From assembly GCA_026936325.1 (NCBI GenBank), contig JAPTHN010000007.1, positions 16,490,337 through 16,554,336 on the forward strand: 64,000 nt of DNA, given 5' to 3'. Both the position numbers and the translations under genes were made by a program. Positions within the stretch are counted from its first letter, which is position 1; each line of letters begins with the position of its first letter. Source of the DNA: Platynereis dumerilii. Taxonomy: Eukaryota > Annelida > Polychaeta > Phyllodocida > Nereididae. The notes under the pieces are model-generated. The model had not been told where the DNA came from, did not search any database, and worked only from the letters and a program-made list of their open reading frames with translations. Shown in pieces: positions 1-11,945 of this stretch.

Positions 1-81
1 TTTGACATAAACATTAAACAGTTCTATAATTGTCTGTACACATGCAGTGACTGCCTGTTATCTTTTCTTTAGTGTGGTTAT

Positions 82-450
82 GTGAAAAATTCACTTTACT
101 GGATGAGGTACGTGAAATATTTGCAAATTTCACACAGAGCCAGGATATGTAAGAAAACGCAAACCGCCATTGATATATACAATGTATACATTGTTTTATC
201 AATTAGTGCAATAGATAACCTGGCTCCATATTTAACATCCTATACATTAAATTCTCTGTTATTCAGAATCTGTAACATTTTCTACAACTTTATTAATGTA
301 TTTATGTTTTTTTTTCAACATCTCTTACATATTAGTATGTTTTATGTTCAAAAGGCCCCGGCCAAAAAAGCATAATTATTTGCTTTTCTGGCCGGGGTCC
401 TTTAGTGTGGTAATAATGTTAGGCCTAAATGAAGTCTATCAATCAATCAA
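82..450 (+). repeat. Probable LINE 3' end with GC-rich hairpin
   Basis: A 20-bp arm at 353-372 pairs with 381-401 (about two mismatches) around an 8-base AT loop, giving a strong GC-rich stem. It is followed by a TTTAGTGTGG stretch and ends in a short ATCA repeat at about 437-450. A structured 3' end followed by a short tandem tail is typical of CR1/L2-group LINEs, so I read this as a 5'-truncated LINE end; that is inference. The stretch at 187-236 is also similar to 3880-3930, so part of this segment belongs to a local duplication. The open frame across it shows no recognisable domain. Confidence 0.35.
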
Positions 451-451
451 C

Positions 452-1932
452 GTTTAAGTTTTACTTAAAAATAAATAAACATACATTCATACAAACAAGT
501 GCGTGTGACAATTAGACAGAGTTATGAGTTTCTCCACCAGTAGAGGCTTTTCAAAGTTTTTCTTGCACAAGAAATTTACTATTTGGAACTAACTCATATT
601 TTTTACAGTGACAGTAAATGAATTTTGTAATATGACACTAACATAACACACTGAAATCCCTACTGTTGCTTTTGCTTACCTTCTATAGTCTTACACTGAA
701 TTTCTCTCCAGACCATATGACATTATAATGTAAATGCAGGTGATCGATTGCATTACAAAGGATTTTAAAAGAGACATTGATGTCAGAATTCCCAGATCAT
801 CAGGTAGCTTTGTGATCTTCTTTGATAAAACATCTGTGGTGGATAACCAGCTGTTTTGCTAAATGTGAAGCATGTCTCAAGGAAACAAGATTCTTAAGAA
901 CAACAAGAGTACGAAAAAAATCTGCCATTATAGCAGCTATACATTTTTTTCACAGATTCTCTGAAACAAGAAAATATGCATTGCTTTTGAATTTTGAAGC
1001 CATCCAATGGAAATGAGCAGAAGCAAAACACAATAAAGCGACATGAAAACACATTGAAATGATGTTAAAAGTTTTCAAAAATTCCTTCATTACAGCAGAC
1101 AATGCTCCGAGTCTCTTGGTAAATCTTATTAGTCTGGCAAATAGTGTTAAAATAGAATAGCAGACAACAAAGATCAACAAACCAATTCTTTGTAACAAAA
1201 GCAACCTGAGATAAATACATCACAAAGACCAGACAACAGTTTTAGATTGACACAGCAACCACATTAGTACCGCAGAATAGTTCCTAAACCCTAGCAGCAA
1301 TTGTCCGCTAATGTTGTTGTCAGCCAAAAAGTCTGTAACTGTTTGTTTGTCCCGAGGCAACAGTAGTTTGAGACCATGACTTTTTTGTGATGATGAGCTT
1401 TCTTTCATAAGTTAGGCCAGTATTATGAAGAGTTATGTAGCTGGTGATATACTGGCATTAAGATAGCACAACTTATCAGAATGGACGGAATCATGTTATT
1501 TTTTGTAGGCCTACAGGCGTGCATATCTCAAAGTGAATTTTGCAGTAATTGCATCACCGCCAATTTGGCAAGGTCAAATAATAAAGCAAAGCCACATGTC
1601 TATACCTCGGAATTGAAAGAGTGCCATGAACTCAAATGACACTGGAACACATCTGAAATGGAAACACTTATGCCAATTACTTGCTCACTTATCAAATTTA
1701 TTTCTGATCTGGCTTGATACAAGTACCCTTTACAAACAAGACTTTTCAAGAGTACAGTAATGTGCCGGAAACTACTAATTCTCCCATGGCCATGATCCAA
1801 TTGATCCCTGGATCAGCACATGTCAATCAAATGTCCAACAATGTCACTCAAGCAACAACCCAATTACTGAGATAGCTGGTAGCATTCTGTTTAGTGCTGG
1901 CACTTAAGATAACACCAAAATATCTCTCTTAC
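452..1932. other. AT-rich non-coding stretch, nothing recognised
   Basis: Apart from one possible microexon at 680-705, I see no gene, terminal repeat pair or tandem array here. The end of the stretch (1800-1910) resembles 15160-15240 in copy I of the tandem array, marking the start of the degenerate copy 0. Confidence 0.4.
680..705 (-). CDS. Possible 26-nt exon, very tentative
   Basis: The segment is followed on the minus strand by a good donor (GAAG|GTAAGCAAAAG). It reads EIQCKTIE in the phase left open by the candidate exon at 1933-2036 (two bases AT plus one base A). The acceptor is poor and the segment is tiny, so chance is a real alternative. Confidence 0.13.
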
Positions 1933-2036
1933 ATCTTCTTCGACAGGTTTTCCTCCTCTGGACGTACAATTTCTCCAGTGTGTGGCTCCCAACCAAAATG
2001 GGAAGGCAAAATCAATGGAATGTGATTCCATACAAT
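1933..2036 (-). CDS. Candidate coding exon, unknown protein
   Basis: The minus-strand frame reads 34 codons containing WNHIPLILPSHFGWEPHTG and then EIVRPEEENLSKK, ending at a good donor (GAAGAT|GTAAGAGAG). The composition, rich in P, H, W and E, looks like real protein and unlike the AT-driven frames around it. The weak point is the 5' side: an in-frame stop lies just upstream and the only AG available (ATGAAAG) lacks a pyrimidine tract. It could be an exon with a non-standard acceptor, a decayed exon or chance. I do not recognise the family. Confidence 0.25.
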
Positions 2037-2806
2037 CTTTCATGTTAGCCGACTGTCTTATTATCACTGCCAGTACTACTCATACAGACTCGCCATCTAT
2101 AAGTGCAATATCACCCACACGTCTTTTTAAGCTCCAAAAAGATTTCTTATGGCAGTAGATAGAAAGGTGATCAAATAAAAATGTAATTTGCAGCCTGGTT
2201 GGAAGCAGTCTGGCAATTTTCTCCAATTTGGAAATTAAGTAAATGAAGAGATAATCATAACAGAAACTACCGGATAGTATGTGTAGTCCTAACAGATCAT
2301 ATCTATTTCTAGAACTAGAAGCAATGATTCTTAGTAATTTTTATCACAACATCAATAAAATCTGTCATGAAGCGGCTGCCATGGAGTGCATATACACGCA
2401 CAAAGGAACATTTTGCTAAACCAAACTGATACTGGGTGCGCCGCTTCTGTAGCTATAAACTGTATGGACCAAAAAACTTGCACGTTCCCACAAAAATATG
2501 CTCAATGTCTTCCATTGCAATTTTTCTCAACAACTTATTGTTAGCTTAATCACAAGTCATTGTGAACGAGTCATTGTGAGAGTTATTGTGACAGAGTGTA
2601 AAATAATTTAAGTCACCATACAAAGCAAGTTCTTGTGCACTTCTCTAAAATAGTGAGAAGGAGAGTTCTTCCTCAGGAGGAATATCTGGCACAGCTGTCT
2701 ACACCAATAAGCAGTTGGTCAATCACTATACAAGGGTTGAGTCACTCTGCAGCACGCCTCCATGAAATATCAATGCTCTCACTCTCAGGTGTCAAGTGTT
2801 GCCTGA

Positions 2807-3056
2807 CTAATCTGATATATTATTTTGCAGAACTTCTCCATATTCCTTCATGATTTTACGGTAGAGATTATACCCTAAAGGAAGGGACAGACAAGTTGAT
2901 ATTTGTGCTGTCAAAGCTATATCTGAGTAAATGGGGATCATAAAGTAAATTGCGCTGCAGGTGTAGTAAGGATGACCAAATTGACTATAATCAAGAAAAT
3001 GGTGGTCATCAACCAAAAATAGTGAATAGAAAATTTTCCCTGTAGGGTTGAAATAC
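2807..3056 (-). CDS. Candidate terminal exon, membrane-like protein end
   Basis: A splice acceptor (GGTGACATTCAG|G) opens an 83-codon frame that ends at a stop near 2807. It includes FLVDDHHFLDYSQFGHPYY and then a hydrophobic stretch (IYFMIPIYSDIAL), ending YRKIMKEYGEVLQNNISD. The first base completes a codon, which fits the candidate exon at 6350-6408 (ends with AT, giving ATG across the junction). If real, this would be the 3' end of a minus-strand gene. I do not recognise the family. Open frames of this length do occur by chance in this window, so the evidence is the splice site, phase and composition only. Confidence 0.3.
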
Positions 3057-4281
3057 CTGAATGTCACCGAATCTTAAAATCACACAAATCTTTGTTCCTC
3101 TTTAAAATAGGTATATTGTAGCTGACATAACAACAGCCAGTTTTACACAGAATATAACAAAGAAATAAGCCCATCTCTATCTCTTAAAAGGAAGGTTCAA
3201 AACGGTACCATCATCAATGGCATTATCACCAGTTTTTTTTTCCATGGTATATTGTGAACAATTCACATGTGACGATACTTCTTTACTCAATGAACACTAC
3301 ACTGCCATACTGACAGATAAACTGCTCTGCTAGAAAACCCAGTGCGTGTTTGTTTTCAACCTTCAAAATGCCAGCAAGAGCAACATTCAAAATTGCAGAT
3401 GACTAAAGGGCACAAACTCAGAAGAACCTGTGCCAATTAACCAAAGTAATGATTTTGCCCTCAAAAAGAAGTTTTTTTAAACTTCTTACAAGGATTTACC
3501 TCCTTTTTAGAGCTGAACCCTATTTCCGGAAACAGCCAATTTTCTCTCAAATGTCATGTTTCTAAGAAGGCTTTCGACAATACCCTTACAGTAAGGTTTC
3601 CACAAGGATCAAAAAGGTGACAGTGAGGCTGAAATGGCAATGGCCAGCATGAGTGAATGTATTGTTTCATATGGACAGGAAATAGGCCTAAATGAATGCA
3701 TCTTCATTTTTATTAAATAAATGAACTAATAAAGCACCACAGGTAACTTTGGCATCCATCCAAAAAGTAATTAAATTTGAAAAATGAACGAATTGATAAC
3801 TCCTCTATTTTTAGTCCGTTTGTCTCGACCCAAAACGTACTCTGCAAGAGAACAGGTGATAGTAGAAGGCCAAGCTGCATTGTCTTATTAATTAGTGTAA
3901 TTGATTATCTGGCTCCATATTTGATATAGACTCTGGAAAAGCAGGTCAATTGCAGAATATTTGTCTGTCTCTTCACAGTGTCTCTCTTTATTTCTCAATA
4001 TCCTATTCACCTCGAGTATGATGCCCCAAAATTGCCTGCGTGTCCTTCAGCAATTGACTCATCAGAACAAGCAATGAGCGAACATTATAAGAAACTTCAT
4101 CTAACTGATCATTGCTACATACTTGTAAATGAATTCTATCTCTTGGGCTTACCAGTCCGAATGGACTTAATACATGTATATACCACTGACAAGTTATATG
4201 TATACTATGTCGTATCTATAGCAGAAGAATTATGCATGAGTGCTAACCCTGAGCTGTTTTACGATATTAATGATGTCACAC

Positions 4282-4541
4282 CATAGAAATACATAGAACG
4301 GACATGAGGCTGTATAATGCCACCTAAAGATGAGGTCACCAGATCCGCCATATTGGAACTGCCCTGAGACATGACGTCACAATAGACTAATTGTGATGTG
4401 ACGTCATGCCATTGTTATAAGTGACATCACTGTTATTGGTGACATCACAGTTACATTGTGCCAGGATACAGGGCAGTTCCAAGATGGTGGATTGATTGCT
4501 TCAACTGCTAGAGCCTCATGTCCGTTCTATGTATTTCTATG
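4282..4541. mobile_element. hAT-like MITE, 260 bp, perfect ends
   Basis: The first 30 bases (4282-4311) and the last 30 (4512-4541) are perfect inverted copies, starting CATAGAAATACATAG. Both sides carry the 8-bp target duplication TGTCACAC (4274-4281 and 4542-4549). An 8-bp duplication points to hAT, although P and Mutator-type elements can also give 8-9 bp. The interior is non-coding, with repeated TGACATCAC/TGACGTCA words. Perfect ends and duplication suggest a fairly recent insertion. Confidence 0.87.
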
Positions 4542-4549
4542 TGTCACAC

Positions 4550-5224
4550 AGGCCCATCTTTCACATTGAATTTGTCAAATGTTGAGTAAATAGTGACCTC
4601 CATGGTGAGTGGTTCTACCCCACATAAAAATTTATATTCTCTCAATATTAAAAAATTACATAACTCGGTTCAAATATCAAAATTCTCTAAAATATACAAT
4701 CCAATGAAATATAAAAAGGTCCAAATAGCCAGATTATGATCTTGTTTACCACTTTCCACCAGGCAGAATGTGCAGAAAGTTACACATACAATTTTGTGAA
4801 TAGGCCTATGCTTAATTTACACTTTGAATACAGGTGAGGCAACGTAAATGTCATACAATTTGATAAATCCACTGGTTAAACGAATATGGGGTGAGTGACG
4901 GTTGAAAATAAACCAGAAAAAAGTATGTCACAGCTTTGGAGGTGTGATTTTATAACAGATAACAGATAATAACAGTGGCCTCATCCTGTTACCCCTGGCT
5001 TAATTTTTATGAATGCTGGCTTACATTAAAGCCAACTTAATAATCTATCAATTTCAACGAGTCTTTGTCACGTTTCAAAGCTTGCCTGGGTTTAAATTGA
5101 ATTTAAAAAGTTCATTCTCTATTTTCGTAATGGAGCAACATTGAACCTGACCTTACAATTCAAACAAACTAACTCCAAATACCATACTCTATGATTGATT
5201 AGTGAAAAAAAAACCTTTTTTTAT
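4550..5224. other. Non-coding stretch, nothing recognised
   Basis: AT-rich sequence without an open frame of protein-like composition, terminal repeats or tandem array that I can see. Confidence 0.4.
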
Positions 5225-5652
5225 CAAAATCGGGAAAAAAATATGTCGAGTTGGGATACTTTTGCTGAGATTTTGACACATTAGCATGTTCACGTTTTTT
5301 TTGTGGAGGTGTAAAAACGAGCATGTACGAGTTCGTTGACATGTAAAAACGAGCGTAGGTGTTCGTGTACATGTAATAACTAACACTCGTGTTTGTGCTT
5401 TATTATTCATTCGTGCAACTGCCAATACTAGCATTCGTGGAGGTGTTACAGCTTTCAGATTTAGGGCTAAAATTAGGTTTAGAGTTAGTTTTAGGCAAGT
5501 TCAGGGATGTAATGTTCGTTATTACACCTACACAAATTCGTGAATTGCAATATTTCACACTTACAATAATGCTAAATTTGTGTATATGTTCGAGTTTGCA
5601 GGTTTACAAATTCCTGTACATGCCAATTAGTGAAAAATGTATACCTCTAACC
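5225..5652. mobile_element. MITE-like element dense in CACGAA/TTCGTG words, copy 1
   Basis: This segment carries many copies in both orientations of words such as ATTCGTG, CACGAA and ACGAGCATG. Its order of words matches 51643-52127. The right end (tacatgccaattagtgaaaa) resembles the inverted outer end of the second copy, so the element probably has inverted ends of about 40 bp. It includes a block like 'aggtttagagttagtttta' shared with copy 2. The two copies define a family; no coding capacity is seen. Exact termini are uncertain. Confidence 0.6.
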
Positions 5653-5659
5653 TCTCAGT

Positions 5660-6349
5660 AGATATTTTTATGAAATATGTAATTCAAGTAACTGGGGAGG
5701 TTTAATATGTGAAATTAAATGTAAATGCAAAGCAATGATGGGATATTAGAACAATAGAACATCTTGATCTCCACTAAATAAAAACACTTGCAGCTCATTT
5801 GAAAAGATGATAGATCTTTTCCTGCATTCCATTAGTGATGTCTGCACTTCAAAGCATATTGTGATGTTAATGCATATTGTATTAAGACTAAGTAAATCCT
5901 GTCTGGGCAGCTTATGACAATTTTTAACCTCCCTTGTGAAAAAGATAAGTTCTTGAAACTCTTACGATACAATATATTGGCAGTTGGTGAAATAATTTAC
6001 TGAAGATTGTGAGATTGTGCTTTCAATGTTGTACAAAAAGCCAGTGCTGATGTGTAACTACTGACAAAAGTCAAGTTGAGTTGTGTTTCTGTTCGGTAAC
6101 CTATACACTGTATAGTCTGCATTACATATCATTTGATGAGTCAACTTCGAAGATCTGAGAAAAGCATACATGTGGCTTGCGAAAGTACAATGTAGGCCTA
6201 TAATCGCATCCTTCATGTCGGTGCTGCTTAAAATTTCTAAGCGAGTTTCTACATTCGGAGAAATATAACAATAATTACATCAAATGAAGGACGCCCGTTA
6301 TTTCATTAAACAACAGCTTCTTCATATTATAGAAAAAGCATGTACTCAC
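5660..6349. other. Non-coding stretch, nothing recognised
   Basis: AT-rich, no protein-like frame and no repeat structure recognised up to the candidate exon at 6350. Confidence 0.4.
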
Positions 6350-6408
6350 ATATCAATGCAATGCAAGCAGTCAGTATCCAATTGTAATCCAATCAATCCA
6401 ATGGGCTT
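6350..6408 (-). CDS. Candidate coding exon, unknown protein
   Basis: The minus strand reads GGCAG|AAG then 19 codons, KPIGLIGLQLDTDCLHCID, ending with two bases before a strong donor (GATAT|GTGAGTACATG). Exon phase 0 to 2 joins in frame with the exon candidate at 2807-3056. The other two frames contain stops or fit poorly. The acceptor has only a modest pyrimidine tract. No family recognised; the short length makes chance possible. Confidence 0.3.
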
Positions 6409-6551
6409 CTGCCATTTGACCACAAATTACTGTTAATGCTTGGTTAGCTAGATTATTGATTTGCTTTTTCAAGCTTTAAAGGTCATGTACCAAAACTGAT
6501 TGGCATTTTGTGAAGTATAACAGTAGCATGAAATAACGGAATGAAATTTAT

Positions 6552-6773
6552 ATTTTGATGGCGTCGGCCTTGGCTTGGTCCCAGATAACAAATCCTTGGC
6601 CTTGCCTCGGTCTCAGGTGTCTTTGGGCCTGTGATGGAGACCTCGGGTCCAGCCTTATCCTCGAGGCCAGTCTCAGGCCCATATTTTGAAGGCCTCGGCC
6701 TTGGCTCGGTCTCGGATGCCAAATCCTTGGCCTTGCCTCAGTCTCGGATGTCCTGGCCTCAACTCCAACACTG
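6552..6773. mobile_element. hAT-like element end fragment with GGCCTTGG/CGGTCTCGG repeats
   Basis: A GC-rich island in AT-rich surroundings holds two related blocks (about 6555-6625 and 6685-6755) built from words such as GGCCTTGGC and CGGTCTCGG. It ends CAACTCCAACACTG at 6773, the mirror of a hAT-type CAGTGTTGGAGTTG end. The next 8 bases are CAGTGTTG. I find no matching left end, so this looks like a truncated copy of a non-autonomous hAT with subterminal repeats. The proline- and arginine-rich open frames across it are by-products of the repeats. Confidence 0.45.
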
Positions 6774-7074
6774 CAGTGTTGAAGAATGACAAGTACTTAC
6801 ATTCAGCTGCTTTGGCAATCAATGACGTCAAAACAGACCCTATCCATTGCTTCAAATGAAATGACCTGTAAATTCATCACGAGTAACTTGTGACTTTAGC
6901 GATGAGTGCTGTGACTCAGTAGGTTATTTGCATTGTTAGCATAGAAAGTATAGGAAATGACCTCACAATTTGCATATGAGTCATAGGCTTAGAGAATAAC
7001 GCAGCATGGATATAGCTTTTTAACATCACAAGGAGCAATAATTATTCTGTCAAATGTAAATATAACAGGTTTAA

Positions 7075-7376
7075 TGACTACCATCCTCCTATAGAGCTTG
7101 GCCGAGTATACAATTACATCCTTGGCAAGCCGGATCGAGCTTGAATCTTTCTCAACTCTCTGGGGAGCATAAACGAGTGTGCAGCGAATTTCACGTGCTC
7201 CTAAGTCAAGCATTCCAAATTGCGATCACTGCCTGTTGCCAAGTACCCATTTGCACCTGGGTAGAGTGAAGCAGCGGTTTAAGGAAGATCTGCTCAGTTC
7301 CTCCATGCCGTGACTGGGGTTTGAACACGCAACCATGCGCGTAGCAGTCAAACACCTTATGCACTAGGCCACGACA
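7075..7376 (-). repeat. tRNA-derived SINE, minus strand
   Basis: Read on the minus strand from 7376, the sequence has an A-box-like TGGCCTAGTGCATAAGG followed by a B box GTGTTCAAACCCC at tRNA-like spacing: a pol III promoter head. The body then contains CCAGGTGCAAATGGGTACT and TGCTCCCCAGAGAGTTGAGA, which I recall as conserved in SINEs of marine invertebrates. The downstream open frame (about 6989-7213) lies in the SINE body and is not a gene. The 3' boundary is approximate and no clear target duplication was found. Confidence 0.65.
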
Positions 7377-8928
7377 TCAACAATTCTGTTAGCACTTGTC
7401 ATTTGCCAGCTGCAAGTAGGGCGTTATATAACCTGCGATTTTCAGGCACTCAAGTGTTCCTCTTTTGAGCAAATCAAATGCCAAATAAAGTACTCACTTA
7501 ATAAAAACATGAAATCACACAGAAGTATACTTTATAAATAAAACTCAGACATTACAATTCTTCAACAAAAGGACAAAAATTCAGTTTCTGGAGACACAAA
7601 CAACAAATGCATCGAGCAACCAGATACACATCCAAGCAAAGAGGATTACGGAACACAATGGTAAGATTGCAGCTTTTAAAAGAATGAGAAGCAACCGGTT
7701 TCAAAATTGTCACGAAACACCCAAAGAATGGAAACCTTAGTAGCTGAGATAGAGAGAGCTACAGATTGTAAACAGACAGATAATCAGATAGGCCTAGCCA
7801 ATAGAACGGATCTTAGATCAACAGATACCATTGATAGACAGGTAGATCCCTCATCGCCTAGTACAGGCCCTGTTCTGGAAAAGGGGCTTATTTAGGGGTG
7901 AGAGTGCTTGTTTGTGCAAACTGACTTCCGCTCGTGCAGATGCTTTGAATCCAACACTGTCAGTCCCAAATGACGTTAGCTCAAGGGTGTTAAGCTTGAA
8001 TGCATGTGCCTTGTATTCATTGATCAGTGTCCTATGCCGAGTAAAAGACCCCACCCTCGGGAACAAATGAATAGCTTGGCGTGGACTCACATGCAGCCTT
8101 ATCATCTCATCATTATGTCAACCTCTGGCAGCTGTTCATACAAGCTGAAATAGCTTCAGAGTCAGAAGAATTGAGGCCAAATAAAAAGAAATTGGTGCAA
8201 CAGAACACCATCACCCATCAGGCATCTGCACAATGTATTACAATATCATCTGATTCTGAACAGAAGGTTTAAGAATCATATATTGGAAAGTACCAGATGG
8301 ACTATCAGGGTAAACGTGTAAAACCTGCTTCTAATTTACTGTCTATAATTGTCTTCAAATATTGCATACTAACATAACACAAAACAACCTGTCTAATTAT
8401 ATTATGCATCCATTCTTAGTGCTTAAATACGTAAAATTTTCCTGAATACCATGGAGGGAAAATCCCACGAGCACTTCCTTCAATCAGTGACATGTCAGTC
8501 AAATGTCTCACATACAAAGTAGAAGCTATAGTGTTAAATAACCTGGAACTGCTCTACGCACACAAGCAGGGTGCTGGCATTCGAGACAGATAAATACCAA
8601 GCTAATTTCCTGAACATGTCTCATTGGAATTTTCACAAGCTCAGAGGAAATGTTACCACCCACTTTGCCAAATGTGCCAAAATGATCTGATGAAATAACA
8701 CTTTATGAGTCTTCTTGTTTTCTTCTATCCTGTATTGTCTTCAGATTGTCTTCATATCACTGTCACTTCAAATTAAGGGCCTTGAAACAACATTTTTCGA
8801 TCTTTTTACAGTCACACGAGGACAGGGTAATTATACCAGCTTGGTGACCACGTGCATTAAAGGCAATCACCACCAAGATCATAACTGACAAAAAGGTATG
8901 ACAGAACCAGAAAATGAGGTGTAACCAG
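7377..8928. other. Non-coding; contains a weak copy 0 block at 8450-8780
   Basis: No gene seen. The stretch 8450-8780 shares order and words with 15100-15600 (AATCCCA, then GTGCTGGCATTC, then GAGGAAAT), so it is a second diverged piece of copy 0. The rest shows no repeat structure I can support. Confidence 0.4.
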
Positions 8929-8930
8929 TA

Positions 8931-9132
8931 CACTGCAAAATTTTAATTTTGAGTCAGCTCAAATGATTAACTGAGATGGTAGCAAAATTTGTTTGAGCTA
9001 AGATAGCTTGTTGTTTTAATTAATGACAACGGGAAGATTATCATAACTCAAAATAGCCATGTTAGCTCAAAGGAATTGTGCAACCATCTCATTCAATCAT
9101 TTGAGCTGACACAAAATTAAAATTTTAGGATG
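8931..9132. mobile_element. CACTG-type MITE with about 45-bp inverted ends
   Basis: The left end (CACTGCAAAATTTTAATTTT) and right end are near-perfect inverted copies over about 45 bp, including GTCAGCTCAAATGATT and GAGATGGT; only the outermost 6 bases of the right end have decayed. The flanks repeat TAACCAG, which is either part of a target duplication of up to 9 bp or coincidence next to a 2-bp TA duplication. Related to 9740-9933. Confidence 0.7.
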
Positions 9133-9739
9133 TAACCAGCTTAAATGTTGTTTTTTTATTCTTATCAGAGGGGGGCAATGCATGTGTCTTTTCCATCACC
9201 AATCTTCACGAAGCTTGTGATATAGAAGATGTGGAAAAACATCATCTCCAATAAACATATTACGGATTTAGAGTACCCAACAGAACTCAGATCTCCAAAT
9301 TCTCTCCTAAGTCCTGCTTCATATAAAACGTCTTTGATCTAAATACACTAAAAGGTATAGACATGTAGTTCTATATGATACCGGGAGCCTGCAGCCCCTG
9401 CTCCAAGATTGCATAGGTAGAATTAACTACTTAGGGCAGAATTTCTGTCAGAATCTCCTATATATACAATATATCAATGCTAAAAGGTTCGGCACAATTG
9501 ACAGAATCCCCCAGAAAACATATACCAAGAACTTTGCTCTCAGAGCAAACTTTAGCATATCTGGAAGGCACTTTAGTTATCTATAAATCACATTCAGATA
9601 TGGAAGTCTATAATGAAGTTTATTGTAATATTTTATTTTTCTCTATTTAAAGACACACAAACTTAGAATAATGTGCAGCTGTATCTTACATTAACCTAAG
9701 AATAAAATGTTTTGAACTTTTCACCCGGTAGGTACAAAG

Positions 9740-9933
9740 CACTGTAAAATTTATCTTAAATGATTGAGTGAGATGGTTGAACAATTCCTTTCAGCTAACA
9801 TAGCTTGTTGCTTAAAGTTGTGACAAAGGGCAGATTATCATAACTTAAAACAACAGGCTATGTTAGCTCAAAGGAAGTGTGCAACCATCTCACTCAATCA
9901 TTTGGGCTGACTCAAAATTCAAATTTTGCAGTG
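9740..9933. mobile_element. CACTG-type MITE, second copy
   Basis: It starts CACTGTAAAATTT and ends AAATTTTGCAGTG, with inner inverted blocks (AAATGATTGAGTGAGATGGTT against its mirror) and an interior shared with the MITE at 8931. The left arm lacks about 12 bases present in the right arm. The matching position in copy II (about 17290-17300) lacks the element, so it inserted after the tandem duplication or was lost there. Confidence 0.7.
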
Positions 9934-10261
9934 TGTGAGGTCGGATGCATTTGCCCAGCAGTTTGTTCTATTCCTCGGTATGGAAGTACGAAATATGGCA
10001 ATACCTCGGATGACAACCAACAAACAAGTCCTGCCACAGAGCTTTTACTTGTAAACAGAGCAATCCCACATACCAAGGGCAGATGTCTTGCACTGTGACA
10101 CTAACACATCACATTGTCACGCAAGATATTGTCAGAGATATGCATTGTCCGAGATGTGCATTGTCAGATTCTGTTGTTGTTTGTTGGTGCTCTATATTAA
10201 TTTCAGTTATCCACAGCGTGGATTTCACATGGTACGTGACATGATATCGAGGCATTCTTAT

Positions 10262-11012
10262 TGTAAACTCAGCAACATTAAAAACGCACACATTTTCTGA
10301 CACCTTGAAAACTAACTTATTATATATACACTCTTGCTCATAAATATGGAATATAGGCACATGTAAAAAAGTGAGCAGAATTTTGGTAACACCGTATCGT
10401 GATGGGAGCTACCAACACACTTCCAACAATTTTCTACTTAAATATGGGTCCATTCAACATTACATTTTATGAAAATGGAGAAAATCTTGAAAACTGGGCT
10501 CAATTACAGAAATACTGAAAAAGCAATAAATACTCCAGATGTTTGAAGGGTTGAAATCACATGAAATACTGCTGATACATGAAAATGATTGTCACCAAAA
10601 GAATAATTAGGGTCAAAATGAGTTAGTAACATAGTTTATATTGGAAATTATACCCTCTAGGGGTAATCAGGACAATGATCTGAATGGCACACCCCATTTT
10701 GTCATGATTTGAGAATTTCTTCCCTTCTAAAGGGACCTAAGTTCTGAAATTTTAAGGCATAGAAGGTTGAGGATGCATATCTTGGATCAAATTTTGAAAT
10801 TTTTGGACTGTGTGATTATTAGAAACCATTTTAAATTAACTGAAAAGTACACCAAAGAAGATATTCTTCAAATGGCACCATTGTTTTAGCTGGAAATTAA
10901 TTACATCATTCGCTATCAACTGTTTATCACAACACAACAATGTTTTGTTTACCATGATAGTGGATCACACACCTAACATATACATATATATATATATATA
11001 AACTTTTATTGA
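10262..11012. mobile_element. Insertion private to copy I, about 750 bp, family unknown
   Basis: Copies II and III run continuously from the ACGTGACATGATA block to the TGCAACCA..CCATATTTCATTA block, while copy I carries about 750 extra bases between them. The insert ends in a TA dinucleotide run (10978-11000). I find no convincing inverted ends, target duplication or coding sequence. It includes CTCTTGCTCATAAATATGG. Confidence 0.5.
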
Positions 11013-11945
11013 CATCCTATTGCAACCACAATCCATATTTCATTAATACATGTATACATTATATTTGGTGTTATAATAATTCAGAAGCAAAACATCTGAG
11101 ATCATAACACTCATTTGTTCAAAAAACTATCAGTGACTGGAATAAATTGAATCAGAGACAAGTAAATGCTGAAACAGTGCCAGCATTTAAAAGACTCTTA
11201 CGAATGGACTAGCATGCACAGCACACCACCCCATCAGCCCGATACTCTTTTTGAGGACTGCTGATTATTAATCCAGATCCAGATCCAGATCCTTAGTCCC
11301 TTCTTGTGAAGGCATAACGGAAATCTAGACAATTGTCACTACATCCCAAATCAAAGAAAATTTAATCTTTCATGAGAAAAGTTAAATATTCACGTGGCAA
11401 TGGTTAAAAGCGAATCACAACAGAATTTCTCACTTCATAATTCAATTATCAGTTTCCTTCTGAGGGTTATTTTCAAAAAACATTAAAAAACGGAACACAA
11501 ATAAACTGGATGACAATTGTTGAAAAGAAATCTGTCCCCACCCGACAGAATCCAGCAGAATTGATGATTTTGTGGTTTCTGCTTGAGAAACAGGTGAAAT
11601 TCTGACTTTTATCAGCAAAAAACAGACTTTTATCTGAAGCATCTATTTTGGAGAAACCACCAGGACAAGGCATGGCTCTTGGCTTCTGTTCTCACACACA
11701 AAATATACTAGGAGGGATTTAGTAAAGATTATGCTTACAAGTTCTGATCATCTAGAGAGTAACATTATCACATTCGGGGACTGCGGAATTTACGTTTCTT
11801 TTTATTAGTCAGACATGCTATTTTCAGGTTCTTACATGGGAGGGATTTTCTAACTGACAATAATGCACGTCTATATCCTCAAAATCAGTCTATAACTAAT
11901 GTGTATCTGACTTGGACCTCTTACTCTTTTAAAATACATGATTTA

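Larger units (their letters stand above)
1790..3560 (+). repeat. Degenerate copy 0 of the tandem duplication array
   Basis: Blocks here align with later copies: 1800-1910 with 15160-15240 (shared 'gtgctggca' and 'atgtcaatca' words), and 3395-3550 with 16145-16330, 19770-19950 and 26995-27180 (shared words such as 'ccaa(a)gtaatga' and 'aaaaagaagttttt'). The order of blocks is the same as in copies I-III. Divergence is clearly higher than among copies I-III, so this is the oldest or most decayed unit. Confidence 0.45.

Noticed and set aside
6483-6855. Pro/Arg/Glu-rich frames at the GC island
   Set aside because: They follow the GGCCTTGG/CGGTCTCGG repeats of a hAT-like fragment.
7490-7535. A GTGAGT donor at about 7496 with a 32-nt open segment
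   Set aside because: Low-complexity AT sequence, tiny, and no supporting neighbour phase.
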